A DNA stretch of 64,000 nt, taken from the NCBI RefSeq assembly GCF_023516595.1, contig NZ_JAMGBG010000001.1, forward strand, positions 434,001-498,000, given 5' to 3'. Of the stretch, positions 39,991-49,050 are shown in pieces. Each line of letters begins with the position of its first letter. Within the stretch, counting starts at the first letter, position 1. The notes beneath the pieces were generated by a model. The model did no database searches. It saw only the letters and a program-made list of their open reading frames with translations, and was not told the origin of the DNA. The position numbers and the translations under genes are program-made. The stretch comes from Streptomyces neyagawaensis (GTDB taxonomy: Bacteria > Actinomycetota > Actinomycetes > Streptomycetales > Streptomycetaceae).

Positions 39991-42447
39991 ATGGCCCGCC
40001 GCAGCACGAAGACCCCGCCGCCCGACGACGCGTACGAGGAGAAGATCCTCGACATCGACGTCGTCGACGAGATGCAGGGCTCCTTCCTGGAGTACGCGTA
40101 CTCGGTCATCTACTCCCGAGCCCTGCCCGACGCCCGTGACGGTCTGAAGCCGGTGCACCGCCGCATCGTCTACCAGATGAACGAGATGGGGCTGCGTCCC
40201 GACCGCGGCTATGTGAAGTGCGCCCGCGTCGTCGGCGAGGTCATGGGCAAGCTGCACCCGCATGGCGACTCGTCGATCTACGACGCCCTGGTGCGCATGG
40301 CCCAGCCCTTCTCCATGCGGGTCCCCCTGGTCGACGGCCACGGCAACTTCGGCTCCCTCGGCAACGACGACCCGCCCGCGGCCATGCGGTACACGGAGTG
40401 CCGTCAGGCCGCCGCGACGAGCCTGATGACGGAGTCGATCGAGGAGAACACGGTCGACTTCGCCCCGAACTACGACGGCCAGGAACAGGAGCCGGTCGCG
40501 CTGCCCGCCGCCTTCCCGAACCTGCTGGTCAACGGCGCCTCGGGCATCGCCGTCGGTATGGCCACCAACATGCCGCCGCACAACCTGGGCGAGGTCATCG
40601 CGGCCGCCCGCCACCTGATCAGATACCCGAACGCGGACCTGGACGCCCTGATGAAGCACGTCCCGGGCCCCGACCTGCCCACGGGCGGGCGGATCGTCGG
40701 ACTCACCGGTGTCAGGGACGCGTACGAGACGGGCCGCGGCACCTTCAAGATCCGCGCCACGGTGGCCGTGGACAACGTGACGGCGCGCCGCAAGGGCCTC
40801 ATCGTCACGGAGCTGCCGTTCACCGTCGGCCCCGAGAAGGTGATCGCCAAGATCAAGGACCTGGTCGGCTCGAAGAAGCTCCAGGGCATCGCCGACGTCA
40901 AGGACCTCACCGACCGCCAGCACGGCCTGCGGCTCGTCATCGAGATCAAGAACGGCTTCGTGCCGGAGGCGGTCCTGGAGCAGCTGTACAAGCTGACGCC
41001 GATGGAGGAGTCCTTCGGCATCAACAACGTGGCGCTGGTCGACGGCCAGCCCCTCACCCTGGGTCTCAAGGAGCTCCTGGAGGTCTACCTCGACCACCGC
41101 TTCAACGTCGTGCGCCGCCGCTCGGAGTTCCGCCGCGGCAAGAAGCGCGACCGGCTGCACCTGGTCGAGGGTCTGCTCACGGCACTGCTGGACATCGACG
41201 AGGTCATCCGGCTGATCCGCTCCAGCGAGAACTCCGCGCAGGCCAAGGAGCGCCTGATGGAGCACTTCTCCCTGTCGGACGTCCAGACGCAGTACATCCT
41301 CGACACTCCGCTGCGCCGTCTCACGAAGTACGACCGCATCGAGCTGGAGGCGGAGAAGGACCGGCTCAACGCGGAGATCGCGGAGCTGACGCGCATCCTG
41401 GACTCGGACGCCGAGCTGCGCAAGCTGGTCTCCGGGGAACTGGCCGCGGTGGCGAAGAAGTTCGGCACCGAGCGCCGTACGGTCCTGCTGGAGTCCTCGG
41501 GCGCCCCGGTGGCCGCGGTTCCGCTCCAGGTCGCGGACGACCCGTGCCGGGTGCTGCTGTCCTCGACGGGGCTGCTCGCCCGTACGGCCGACGCCGAGCC
41601 GTTCGCGGCGGACGCGGACGCCAAGCGCACCAAGCACGACGTGATCGTGTCGGCGGTCCCGGCGACGGCCCGCGGCGAGATCGGCGCGGTGACGTCCACG
41701 GGCCGTCTGCTGCGGCTGAACGTGATCGACCTGCCCCAGCTGCCCGACACGGCGGCCGCCCCGAACCTCGCGGGCGGCGCCCCGCTCGCGGAGTTCCTCT
41801 CCCTCCAGGACGGCGAGACGGTGGTCTGTCTGACGACGCTCGACGAGTCGTCGCCGGGCCTCGCCATCGGCACCGAACAGGGTGTGGTCAAGCGGGTCGT
41901 GCCCGACTACCCCTCCAACAAGGAGGAGTTGGAGGTCATCACCCTCAAGGAGGGCGACCGGATCGTCGGCGCGATCGAGCTGCGCACGGGCGAGGAGGAC
42001 CTGGTCTTCATCACGGACGACGCCCAGCTGCTGCGCTACCAGGCCTCGCAGGTCCGCCCGCAGGGCCGCCCGGCCGGCGGTATGGCGGGTATCAAGCTCA
42101 CCGACGGCGCCAAGGTCATCTCCTTCACGGCGGTCGACCCGGCTGTGGACGCGGTGGTCTTCACGGTGGCGGGCTCGCGCGGCACGCTGGACGACTCCGT
42201 CCAGACCACGGCCAAGCTCACCCCGTTCGACCAGTACCCGCGCAAGGGACGCGCCACGGGCGGTGTCCGCTGCCAGCGGTATCTGAAGGGCGAGGACTGC
42301 CTGTCCTTCGCCTGGGCGGGCCCGACTCCGGCCCGCGCCGCCCAGAAGAACGGCACTCCGGCAGACCTCCCGGAGATGGACCCGCGCCGTGACGGCTCGG
42401 GCGTCTCCCTGGGCAAGCCGGTGGCCTCGGTGGCGGGCCCCGTCTGA
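39991..42447 (+). CDS. parC: DNA topoisomerase IV subunit A
   Basis: ParC cuts and passes DNA to decatenate daughter chromosomes. The 818-residue protein starts at the ATG at 39991, preceded by AAGGAG. The breakage-reunion domain contains [38 protein letters not shown] and the catalytic Tyr Y134 in AAMRYTECR. The C-terminal beta-pinwheel repeats (after about residue 510) have GVVKRV and [20 protein letters not shown] blades. The protein ends earlier than GyrA, with the topo IV-type tail. Its partner parE is 11.4 kb away on the opposite strand, as in S. coelicolor (SCO5836/SCO5822 from memory). Confidence 0.93.
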   Translation: MARRSTKTPPPDDAYEEKILDIDVVDEMQGSFLEYAYSVIYSRALPDARDGLKPVHRRIVYQMNEMGLRPDRGYVKCARVVGEVMGKLHPHGDSSIYDALVRMAQPFSMRVPLVDGHGNFGSLGNDDPPAAMRYTECRQAAATSLMTESIEENTVDFAPNYDGQEQEPVALPAAFPNLLVNGASGIAVGMATNMPPHNLGEVIAAARHLIRYPNADLDALMKHVPGPDLPTGGRIVGLTGVRDAYETGRGTFKIRATVAVDNVTARRKGLIVTELPFTVGPEKVIAKIKDLVGSKKLQGIADVKDLTDRQHGLRLVIEIKNGFVPEAVLEQLYKLTPMEESFGINNVALVDGQPLTLGLKELLEVYLDHRFNVVRRRSEFRRGKKRDRLHLVEGLLTALLDIDEVIRLIRSSENSAQAKERLMEHFSLSDVQTQYILDTPLRRLTKYDRIELEAEKDRLNAEIAELTRILDSDAELRKLVSGELAAVAKKFGTERRTVLLESSGAPVAAVPLQVADDPCRVLLSSTGLLARTADAEPFAADADAKRTKHDVIVSAVPATARGEIGAVTSTGRLLRLNVIDLPQLPDTAAAPNLAGGAPLAEFLSLQDGETVVCLTTLDESSPGLAIGTEQGVVKRVVPDYPSNKEELEVITLKEGDRIVGAIELRTGEEDLVFITDDAQLLRYQASQVRPQGRPAGGMAGIKLTDGAKVISFTAVDPAVDAVVFTVAGSRGTLDDSVQTTAKLTPFDQYPRKGRATGGVRCQRYLKGEDCLSFAWAGPTPARAAQKNGTPADLPEMDPRRDGSGVSLGKPVASVAGPV

Positions 42448-42495
42448 TCGAGACGGACGGCGGGCCGCGGCTCCCTCGTATCGGAAGACGTGAGA

Positions 42496-42622
42496 GGGGG
42501 TCGCGGCGCGATCGGTCGGTTTCAGAGAAGGTCGCGGCCAAACGCTCGCTTCACAGGGTGTCGCGGCCCGACGGTCCGTTTCGGAGGGTGTCGCGACCCA
42601 GCCATCGCTTCACGGGGTGTCG
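42496..42622. repeat. Four-and-a-bit imperfect tandem repeats of ~30 bp
   Basis: The anchor TCGCGG (or TCGCGA/TCGTAG) recurs at 42501, 42532, 42561, 42591 and 42620, a period of 29-31 bp, with flanking GGGTG and CGCTTCAC segments. The last unit includes the end of the cobW coding sequence, so the array may derive from the 3' end of that gene. Confidence 0.65.
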
Positions 42623-43767
42623 TAGGAGGGTTCCGGTTCGCCGGCCTCCGGCTCCTCCTTGTCCGGTACGTAGCGCAGGACGCCCCACATGCTGTGCTCG
42701 TCGGCGCGGGGGGCGTCGTCCTTGCAGGCCTCCAGCTCCTTGGTGAGGGCGGCGGCGTCGATACCGGTGCCGATGAGGACGAGCTGGGTGAGCCTCGGCT
42801 CGTCGCCCGGCGTCCACGGCTCGGGGTAGAACCGCAGGAACCGCCCGACCGCGTGCACGGCATACCGGTTGCGGGTGTCGTGGGGCCCGAAGTCGACGTA
42901 CCCCTTGATGCGGTACAGCCCGTCCGACCTGCCGTCGAGGAAGTCCAGCAGCCGCCGGGGGTTCATCGGCAGGTCGGAGACGAAGGCGACGCTGTCGTAC
43001 GCGGTGTGCAGATGCCCGAGATGATCCTCGTGGGCGTCGCCGCCCTCGCCGTGGGTGCCGTCGTGCGGGTCGGCGCCGTCGTTCCCCTGGAGATCGTCGT
43101 ACCGATGAAGGTCGTCGAAGGACAGCTGCCCGATGCGTTCCTCGCTGGGGCGGCAGTCGAAGAGGAACGCGGGGTCGATGCGCCCGTACGTCGCGGCCAC
43201 GACGGCGGCGCCCTCACTCAGCGACCGGACGAGTCCGACGACGCGCTCACCGTCCTCGGCCCGGTCGACCTTGTTGACGACGACGAGGTCGGCGATGGCG
43301 AGGTGCCGGTCGATCTCGGGGTGCCGCTGCCTGGTGTCGAGGAACTCGGCCGCGTCGACGACCTCGACCAGCCCGCCGTACACGACCCGGGGGTTCTCGC
43401 CGGCGAGCACCATCCGCACGAGTTCCTGAGGCTCGGCGAGCCCGCTGGCCTCGATGACGATGACGTCGATCCCGGTGGCGGGGTCGGCGAGCCGCTCCAG
43501 GTACACGTCCAGCTCACTGGCGTCGACGGCACAGCACAGACACCCGTTGCCCAGCGACACCGTGGAGTCGCCGAGCGCGCCGGCCACCGCCATCGCGTCG
43601 ATCTCGATGGCCCCGAAGTCGTTGACGACGGCACCGATGCGGGTGCCGCCGCTGCGGTGCAGGAGATGGTTGAGCAGGGTGGTCTTACCGGAGCCCAGGA
43701 ATCCGGCGAGGACCACGACCGGGATCTGCTGCGGCCCGCCGGGGCCCGGACTCGACGACTGGCTCAA
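42610..43767 (-). CDS. CobW/COG0523-family GTPase (ZNG1-like metallochaperone)
   Basis: This gene encodes 385 residues. The start is unusual: the only fitting codon is TTG at 43767, with GAGAGAGG upstream. G1 is GFLGSGKTTLLNHLL, the metal-site motif GCLCC is at about 75-79, and NKVD is G4. A His/Asp-rich loop (HDGTHGEGGDAHEDHLGHLHT, about 230-250) is a probable metal-binding insert. The CobW_C domain follows. Such GTPases deliver zinc or other metals. No Zur-box-like sequence was seen upstream. The 3' end runs into a tandem repeat array. Confidence 0.88.
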   Translation of the reverse strand: MSQSSSPGPGGPQQIPVVVLAGFLGSGKTTLLNHLLHRSGGTRIGAVVNDFGAIEIDAMAVAGALGDSTVSLGNGCLCCAVDASELDVYLERLADPATGIDVIVIEASGLAEPQELVRMVLAGENPRVVYGGLVEVVDAAEFLDTRQRHPEIDRHLAIADLVVVNKVDRAEDGERVVGLVRSLSEGAAVVAATYGRIDPAFLFDCRPSEERIGQLSFDDLHRYDDLQGNDGADPHDGTHGEGGDAHEDHLGHLHTAYDSVAFVSDLPMNPRRLLDFLDGRSDGLYRIKGYVDFGPHDTRNRYAVHAVGRFLRFYPEPWTPGDEPRLTQLVLIGTGIDAAALTKELEACKDDAPRADEHSMWGVLRYVPDKEEPEAGEPEPSYDTP

Positions 43768-44140
43768 CGCGCGCCCTCTCTCACACCGTTGCGTGCGCCG
43801 GCTCGCGGCCGGCCGCCGTACCGGGACGGCTCACGGACCGGCGTTCGCCGGAACACCGCGGCTCCTGTACGGCTTTGTACTGCTGCCCCAGGATACGAGT
43901 GGGCACACGGTCCACACGAAGGGAACGATTGTCAGCGGCGCCCGCGGGGCACACGATGTGCACGGCGCCGGTTTCTGACACCCGCACATCCTTCCGTGCG
44001 CCTCCTCTCCGCCTCCCAGCCGACCAGGGGCGCTCGGCGACACTGGGAGACGGCAAGCGCGCCGCCCACCGCTCGCCGGTCCCCATCCTGTCGACCCGTG
44101 TCCGACGACGGGCGGATGGACGCCTGAACCGGGGGTTGAC
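43768..44140. other. Intergenic region between cobW and the DUF6082 gene
   Basis: 373 bp with no supported gene. It must contain two divergent promoters; no clear consensus was found. Confidence 0.5.
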
Positions 44141-44656
44141 ATGACCACACAGAACTTTGGGATACGGAGGCTGGGCGCCGCCGCCCGGGGCCGGCTCGCC
44201 TCGGCCGCGCAGGCCCTGACGGAGAGAGGCTCCCGACAGCGCAGGCACGCCGCGCTCGCCGAACAGCACCGGCTCCACTTCGACCTGCTGTGCAAGGCCA
44301 TGGAGGACCCGGCCCTCGCGGCCGTGCTGGACACGTACGAGACCGATGTCCCGCCGGAGCGGCAGCGCCAGTACCTCTTCGCGAACGCCCTGTACGTCAA
44401 CGCGCTCTACTACCACCGCATCGGTGCCCTCAGCCTGGGCGAGCTGTACGGGCACCTGCGGGTGATGGCACGCAACACGATCTTCCGAGAGTACTGGGCG
44501 GCCACGCGTCACCACCGGGACAGCCTGCCCGACGCGTCGGAGGAGGCGGCGCTGGGCGACATGATGAACGGGCTCGTCGAGGAGATGAACCATCTGGTCG
44601 AGGACCGGGACGACGGAGACGAGTGGTGGGTCATAGGGCAACCGCCGGACGAGTGA
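44141..44656 (+). CDS. DUF6082 family protein
   Basis: This gene encodes 171 residues from the ATG at 44141 preceded by GGGGG. The conserved part is a helical domain with RLHFDLLCKAMEDPALAAVLDTYE, QYLFANALYVNALYYHRIGALSLGELYGHLRVMARNTIFREYW. The tail is acidic (VEDRDDGDEWW). DUF6082 is found mostly in Streptomyces and related genera, often in several copies; no function is established. No membrane segment is predicted. Confidence 0.78.
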   Translation: MTTQNFGIRRLGAAARGRLASAAQALTERGSRQRRHAALAEQHRLHFDLLCKAMEDPALAAVLDTYETDVPPERQRQYLFANALYVNALYYHRIGALSLGELYGHLRVMARNTIFREYWAATRHHRDSLPDASEEAALGDMMNGLVEEMNHLVEDRDDGDEWWVIGQPPDE

Positions 44657-44800
44657 TTCACCCTCAAGTCCCGTGAAGAGGCGAGACGTTGGGACATCCG
44701 GACCGGTAATCTCTCCGCATCCTGCTCGGGAAGAACCTCCTGCTCAGGTCCTTGCATGTGCGGCGTAGGGCTGCAGATCCCCACCCGAGGCAGCAGCCCG

Positions 44801-44830
44801 TTCATGAGCATCCGTGGGCCCGCTCATGAA
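44801..44830. promoter_or_regulatory. Perfect 9-bp inverted repeat, operator or hairpin
   Basis: TTCATGAGC and GCTCATGAA flank a 12-bp centre, 65 bp upstream of the ATG at 44895. The exact pairing suggests a dimeric regulator site. Confidence 0.5.
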
Positions 44831-44894
44831 CCCGACCGGACGCACCATGGGTCATCAACTCGCGCAGCGCCCCGGCTGAGGCCCTTCTCGCTCA

Positions 44895-45149
44895 ATGCCT
44901 CTAGGACCGGACTTGAAGATCGTGCGTCGCGTTGGCGCCTCGCCCAGGGAGCGCGGCAGCGCCTCGGGCCAGACCTGCCCCGACATCTTCGAACTCAGCG
45001 ACGGCAACTTCGCTGTCATCGGAACCGAAGCCACCGCCGCCCTCGACGGTGAGCTGCCGCCCGACGCGGCGCGCGCTCCCTACGAACGCATCGTGATCAT
45101 CTCGCGCGAGACCCTGGTCCGTGCCAAAGCCGACATCCCCGATGCGTGA
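44895..45149 (+). CDS. Conserved 84-residue protein of unknown function
   Basis: The 84-residue product (MPLGPDLKIVRRVGASPRERGSASGQ) has the pattern CPDIFELSDGNFAVIGTEATAAL, then PDAARAPYERIVIISRETLVRAKADIP. Its composition and codon use are those of a real protein, and similar small proteins occur in streptomycetes, but I know of no domain name or function. It may be a small beta-rich regulator. It has an upstream inverted repeat at 44801-44830. The ribosome-binding site (GAGG at -14) is weak. Confidence 0.6.
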   Translation: MPLGPDLKIVRRVGASPRERGSASGQTCPDIFELSDGNFAVIGTEATAALDGELPPDAARAPYERIVIISRETLVRAKADIPDA

Positions 45150-45289
45150 GACGGCCGCGCTCACGTGACGGAGCGCGCCGCAGGAGCCCGGCACCTCCCC
45201 CGTGGTGCCGGGCCCCGTCCATGCGGTGATACCGGCGGACGCCTGGTCAGCAGCGATACGGCGGCCGGGGAGGTCAGGCGACCAGGGCG

Positions 45290-46456
45290 TCAGGCCACCA
45301 GCGGTACGGCCGCCGGGGGCACCGGTCCCACATAGCGTGCCGCCGGGCGGATGATCTTCGAGTCCCGGGCCTGTTCGAGGATGTTGGCGCTCCAGCCGAC
45401 GACGCGGGCGGCGGCGAAGGTCGGGGTGAACATCTCGCGGGGCAACCCGCACAGCTCCATGACGACGCCCGCGTAGAACTCGACATTGGTGTGCAGCTCA
45501 CGGCCCGGCTTCAGCTCGGCGAGGATGGCCTCCACCTGCCGCTCGACCTCCACCGCGAAGGCGACACGCGGTCCGCCGAACTGCTCCGCGATGCCACGCA
45601 GCATGCGGGAGCGGGGGTCCTCGGTGCGGTACACGGGGTGGCCGAAGCCCATGATGCGATCGCCGGCGAGGACACGTTCCCGGATCCACGCGTCGATGCG
45701 GTCCGGGCTGCCGATCGCGTCGAGCGTGTCCAGCGCGCGACTGGGGGCGCCCCCGTGGAGGGGCCCCGAGAGTGCGCCCACCGCGCCCACCAGACAGGCG
45801 GCGACGTCGGCACCCGTCGAGGTGATCACGCGCGCGGTGAATGTTGATGCATTGAATCCATGGTCAATGGTTGAGATCAAGTATTGCTCGATCGCCCGCG
45901 CAGCCCAGGGGTCGGGTTCCGTGCCCGTCAACATGTACAAGTAGTTCGCGGCGTACGGCAGATCGTCGCGGGGCTCGATCGGGTCGAGCCCCTGCCCGAG
46001 CCGGTACAGCGCGGTGAGCAGCGTCGGTACGGCTGCCGAGGCGGCGAGGACGTCAGCGCGGCGTCGGTCCTCGTCGAGGTCGTACACCGGGCGGAAACCC
46101 TTGGAGCCGCCGAGCAGCGACAGTGCTGTGCGCAGACCGGAGAGCGGCCCCGAGTGCGCGCTCGCCGCCGCGATCGCGGGCAGGGCGACCCGCACGCCGT
46201 CGGGCAGCCGGCGCAAGGGGCCGACCTCCGCGGCGAACGCGACCCGCCGCGCGGCGTCCGGCAGCTCGCCGTGGATCATCAGGTGCCAGACGTCCTCGAA
46301 GCCGCGGGTCTGCGCGAGTTCGACAGCGGAGTACTGGCGGTAGTGGTAGAAGCCCTCCTGCCCTCTGACGTCACCCAATTCGGTGTCGGTGACGACGACG
46401 CCCGCGAGTCCACGCGGCACGTCGACGGAGGCGGTCGCGGCCCTGTTGATCTGCAT
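45290..46456 (-). CDS. Citrate synthase-like protein (short type)
   Basis: This gene encodes 388 residues from the ATG at 46456, with AAGGAGGAGAC upstream. The fold is that of type I-like citrate synthases: STIDHGFNASTFTARVITSTGAD (catalytic His), GPLHGGAPSRALDTL (catalytic His), GFGHPVYRTEDPRSRML and NVEFYAGVVMELCGLP (Asp replaced by Glu-Phe). It could be a citrate or methylcitrate synthase. It diverges from a second citrate-synthase-like gene that carries an N-terminal HTH. The shared 97-bp region has palindromes, so the pair is probably co-regulated. Confidence 0.87.
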   Translation of the reverse strand: MQINRAATASVDVPRGLAGVVVTDTELGDVRGQEGFYHYRQYSAVELAQTRGFEDVWHLMIHGELPDAARRVAFAAEVGPLRRLPDGVRVALPAIAAASAHSGPLSGLRTALSLLGGSKGFRPVYDLDEDRRRADVLAASAAVPTLLTALYRLGQGLDPIEPRDDLPYAANYLYMLTGTEPDPWAARAIEQYLISTIDHGFNASTFTARVITSTGADVAACLVGAVGALSGPLHGGAPSRALDTLDAIGSPDRIDAWIRERVLAGDRIMGFGHPVYRTEDPRSRMLRGIAEQFGGPRVAFAVEVERQVEAILAELKPGRELHTNVEFYAGVVMELCGLPREMFTPTFAAARVVGWSANILEQARDSKIIRPAARYVGPVPPAAVPLVA

Positions 46457-46471
46457 GTCTCCTCCTTGGAC

Positions 46472-46525
46472 TTGACTCGACTGTCCATGCTTGACTCGAT
46501 CTATGTCAATATTGATTGAATCAAT
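46472..46525. promoter_or_regulatory. Operator candidates between the citrate-synthase-like genes
   Basis: TTGACTCGA occurs twice at 46472-46480 and 46491-46499 (19 bp apart). ATTGATTGAATCAAT at 46511-46525 is a near-perfect odd palindrome with 7-bp arms. Both lie in the shared divergent promoter and are plausible sites for the HTH of the downstream gene product. Confidence 0.6.
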
Positions 46526-46553
46526 GTCATGCTCAACGGATACGGTGACGCCC

Positions 46554-47834
46554 ATGACGGAGCAAGGCGCGCGCGCATCGACGAACCCGGCGAACACCTC
46601 CGCCCACCCGGGGCGGCGGCTCAGCACGAGGGAGACCGCCGAACTGCTCGGCGTGAAGCCGGAGACCGTGTACGCCTATGTGAGCCGCGGGCAGCTCAGC
46701 AGCCGCCGGGACGCGGCGGGCCGGGGCAGCACCTTCGACGCCGAGGAAGTCGCGGCACTCGCGCGCCGCAACCGGCGGGAGAGCGGCACGACCTCGTCCG
46801 GCGGGGGCGAGCTGTCCGTCCGCACCCGGCTGACCCTCATCGAGCACGACCACTACTACTTCCGCGGCGTCGACGCGGCGGAACTGGCCGCGCGCCACTC
46901 CTACGAAGAGGTCGCCGAGTGGCTGTGGACCGGTGAACCGCGCCCCGGCGCGACCTTCACCGCGCCGAAGACATCCGTGACCGCCGCCCGCCGCGCGGTC
47001 GACGCGCTGCCGGAGCACAGCGGCCCCGTCGACCGGCTGCGGGTCGCGGCCGTCGCGGCGGCGGCCGCCGACCCCCTGCGCTTCGACCTCTCCGAGGAGG
47101 CGGTGCTCGGCACCGCGCGCACCCTCATCCCCACCCTCGTGGCCGCCCTCCCCCTGTCCTCCCGCGGCCATCGCGACACCGGTCCGCTCGCCCACCGCCT
47201 CTGGGCGCGGCTCAGCGGACGCGCGCCCGACGAAGCCGCCCTGCGGGCGCTGGACACCGCGCTCGGGCTGCTCGCCGACCACGACCTCGCCGCCTCCACC
47301 CTGGCGGTCCGCGTCGCCGCCTCGGCCCGCGCGCACGCGTACGCGGCCGTCTCCGCGGGGCTGGGCGCCCTGGAGGGCCCGCTGCACGGTTCGGCCAGCG
47401 CCCTCGCCCACCGACTGCTCACCGATGTGCTGGACCAGGGCAGCGCCGTCCCGGTGATCGCGGAGGAACTGCGCTCCGGCCGCGGCATCCCCGGCCTCGG
47501 CCATCGTCTCTACACGGGCGAGGACCCACGCGCGCGTGCCCTGTTCGCGCTCCTGGCCGACATGCCCCGCGCGGCCCCCGCGCTCGCGGCCGCCCGCGAC
47601 ATCGTGTCGACCGCCGCCCGGCACACTCCCCTGCACGCCAACGTCGACCTGGCCCTGGCGGTCCTCACGGCCTCCTGCGGCATGCCCCCCACCGCCGGCG
47701 AGACGATCTTCGCCGTCGCCCGCACGGCGGGCTGGATCGCCCACGCACTGGAGGAGTACGGAGAGCGCCCCCTGCGGATGCGCCCCAGCGGCCAGTACGT
47801 GGGGGTGCGACCACCGCAACCACTGCCGGAGTGA
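46554..47834 (+). CDS. Citrate synthase-like protein with N-terminal helix-turn-helix
   Basis: This gene encodes 426 residues from the ATG at 46554. Residues about 22-70 form a helix-turn-helix of the excisionase/MerR type (RLSTRETAELLGVKPETVYAYVSRGQLSSRRDAAGRGSTFDAEEVAALARR). The rest is a shortened citrate-synthase fold: LIEHDHYYFRGVDAAELAARHSYEEVAEWLW, GPLHGSASALAHRLLTD (His present), IPGLGHRLYTGEDPRA and LHANVDLALAVLTASCGMP. The first catalytic-His block (HGFNAS in the partner) reads HDLAASTLAVRVAAS, and the substrate Asp is in NVDLALA. The combination suggests a metabolite-sensing regulator or a trigger enzyme rather than a simple synthase. It is probably autoregulatory. Confidence 0.83.
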   Translation: MTEQGARASTNPANTSAHPGRRLSTRETAELLGVKPETVYAYVSRGQLSSRRDAAGRGSTFDAEEVAALARRNRRESGTTSSGGGELSVRTRLTLIEHDHYYFRGVDAAELAARHSYEEVAEWLWTGEPRPGATFTAPKTSVTAARRAVDALPEHSGPVDRLRVAAVAAAAADPLRFDLSEEAVLGTARTLIPTLVAALPLSSRGHRDTGPLAHRLWARLSGRAPDEAALRALDTALGLLADHDLAASTLAVRVAASARAHAYAAVSAGLGALEGPLHGSASALAHRLLTDVLDQGSAVPVIAEELRSGRGIPGLGHRLYTGEDPRARALFALLADMPRAAPALAAARDIVSTAARHTPLHANVDLALAVLTASCGMPPTAGETIFAVARTAGWIAHALEEYGERPLRMRPSGQYVGVRPPQPLPE

Positions 47835-47943
47835 CCTGCCGTAGCGACCCGTCGGAGTGGCCGCGGCCGAGGCGGGCCGAGCGCACCGCTCGCCACACCG
47901 GTCTCCACCCCTTCGGCCCGCCCGGAGGCCGCGCGGACCGAAG

Positions 47944-47962
47944 TCAGGTTAGGCTCACCTCT
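47944..47962 (+). promoter_or_regulatory. Iron box (DmdR1/IdeR-type)
   Basis: TCAGGTTAGGCTCACCTCT matches TTAGGTTAGGCTCACCTAA (from memory) at 16 of 19 positions. It ends one base before the GTG start of the sucrase/ferredoxin-like gene, where it would block the promoter when iron is plentiful. The TAGGCT inside it could be a -10 box giving a leaderless mRNA. Confidence 0.75.
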
Positions 47963-48901
47963 GTGAGTACGTGCACATCCGCGTCCCGACACCTCGCCGA
48001 GCCTCTCGCGGGGACCGCCGCCACGGCGAGGACATGGCTGCTGCTGGAACAGCCGGGCCCCTGGGGCGCCCAGGCGCTCACGTCGAGCCACCTGGACCCC
48101 GCGCTCGGCCGCGCCCTCGAAGCCGCCGCCGAGGGCACCGGCGTGCGCGTCGCGCTCATCCGGCGGCCGGGACGTCACGCCGACTGCCGCGAGGTCCATG
48201 AGCGCCAGGTGTACGTGGCGCACACGGTCCCCGGGAACGTCTGGCTGCACCACGCCACCACGACCGCCCCGGAGCGCCTGCTCGACCTCGACTTCGCCGC
48301 GCTCGGCGACGGCGACCCCAGCTCCTTCGAGGCGGCCCTTCACAGTCGGCCCCACACCGGCCGGCCCCTCGCGCTCGTGTGCACCAACGGCAAACGCGAC
48401 CGCTGCTGTGCCCTCCTCGGCCGACCGCTCGCCGCCGAGCTGGCCGCCTCCGGCGTCGAGGGCACCTGGGAGGTCACCCATCTGGGTGGGCACCGCTTCT
48501 CGCCCACGCTCCTCGTCCTGCCCTCCGGCTACGTGTACGGCCGCGCCGAGGCCCACCACGTCAAGGAGGTCCTCCACGCCGTGCGGGAGGGGCGAGTCGT
48601 CACCGAGGGCTGCCGCGGGAACTCCGCCTGGGAACGTCCCGGGCAGGCGGCGGAGCTGGCGGTGCGCGCGGCGTCGGGCGAGGACGCGGCCGACGCCCTC
48701 ACCGTCCTGCGCACGGACGGCGCCGCCCCGCGCTGGGAGGTCACCGTCGCCCACATCGACGGCCGCCGCTGGAACGTCACCGTCTCCCAGGGCGCGGCCC
48801 AGCCGCCCCGCCCCGAGAGCTGCGGCTCTCCCCTGGGCTCGCCGGCCCGCATGGACGTGACGGCCGTACGCGCACTGGTACCGACGGCGCTCGCCGGTTA
48901 G
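47963..48901 (+). CDS. Sucrase/ferredoxin-like family protein, probably iron-regulated
   Basis: This gene encodes 312 residues from the GTG at 47963. The family has a thioredoxin-like ferredoxin fold; here the cluster-type motif is CTNGKRDRCCALLGRPLA with H at THLGGHRFSPTLLVLPSG. The N-terminal half contains TWLLLEQPGPWG and LIRRPGRHAD. Such proteins are thought to bind a 2Fe-2S cluster. The iron box directly at the start codon means it is probably induced at low iron. Its specific role is unknown; siderophore-iron reduction is a guess. Confidence 0.83.
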   Translation: MSTCTSASRHLAEPLAGTAATARTWLLLEQPGPWGAQALTSSHLDPALGRALEAAAEGTGVRVALIRRPGRHADCREVHERQVYVAHTVPGNVWLHHATTTAPERLLDLDFAALGDGDPSSFEAALHSRPHTGRPLALVCTNGKRDRCCALLGRPLAAELAASGVEGTWEVTHLGGHRFSPTLLVLPSGYVYGRAEAHHVKEVLHAVREGRVVTEGCRGNSAWERPGQAAELAVRAASGEDAADALTVLRTDGAAPRWEVTVAHIDGRRWNVTVSQGAAQPPRPESCGSPLGSPARMDVTAVRALVPTALAG

Positions 48902-49050
48902 GGCCCGGCCCGCGCCGGGTCCGCCCTGCGCGCCCCAGCCACGCCTCACGCCTCCCGTCCCGCGCCCGGCGCCCGGCGCCCCGCGCCCCGCCTGAGATAC
49001 CCGCCACACCCCTCTACGTCCGGCGCACGCCGTCCACGTACCGTCAGGGT

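Noticed and set aside
39607..41637. 676-codon minus-strand frame
   Set aside because: It is antisense to parC, which carries the catalytic Tyr and conserved topoisomerase motifs.
42496..42622. Repeat array considered as CRISPR
   Set aside because: The units are contiguous and imperfect with no unique spacers, and no cas genes are present.
43781..44641. 286-codon minus-strand frame opposite the DUF6082 gene
   Set aside because: It is antisense to a frame with better composition and family resemblance.
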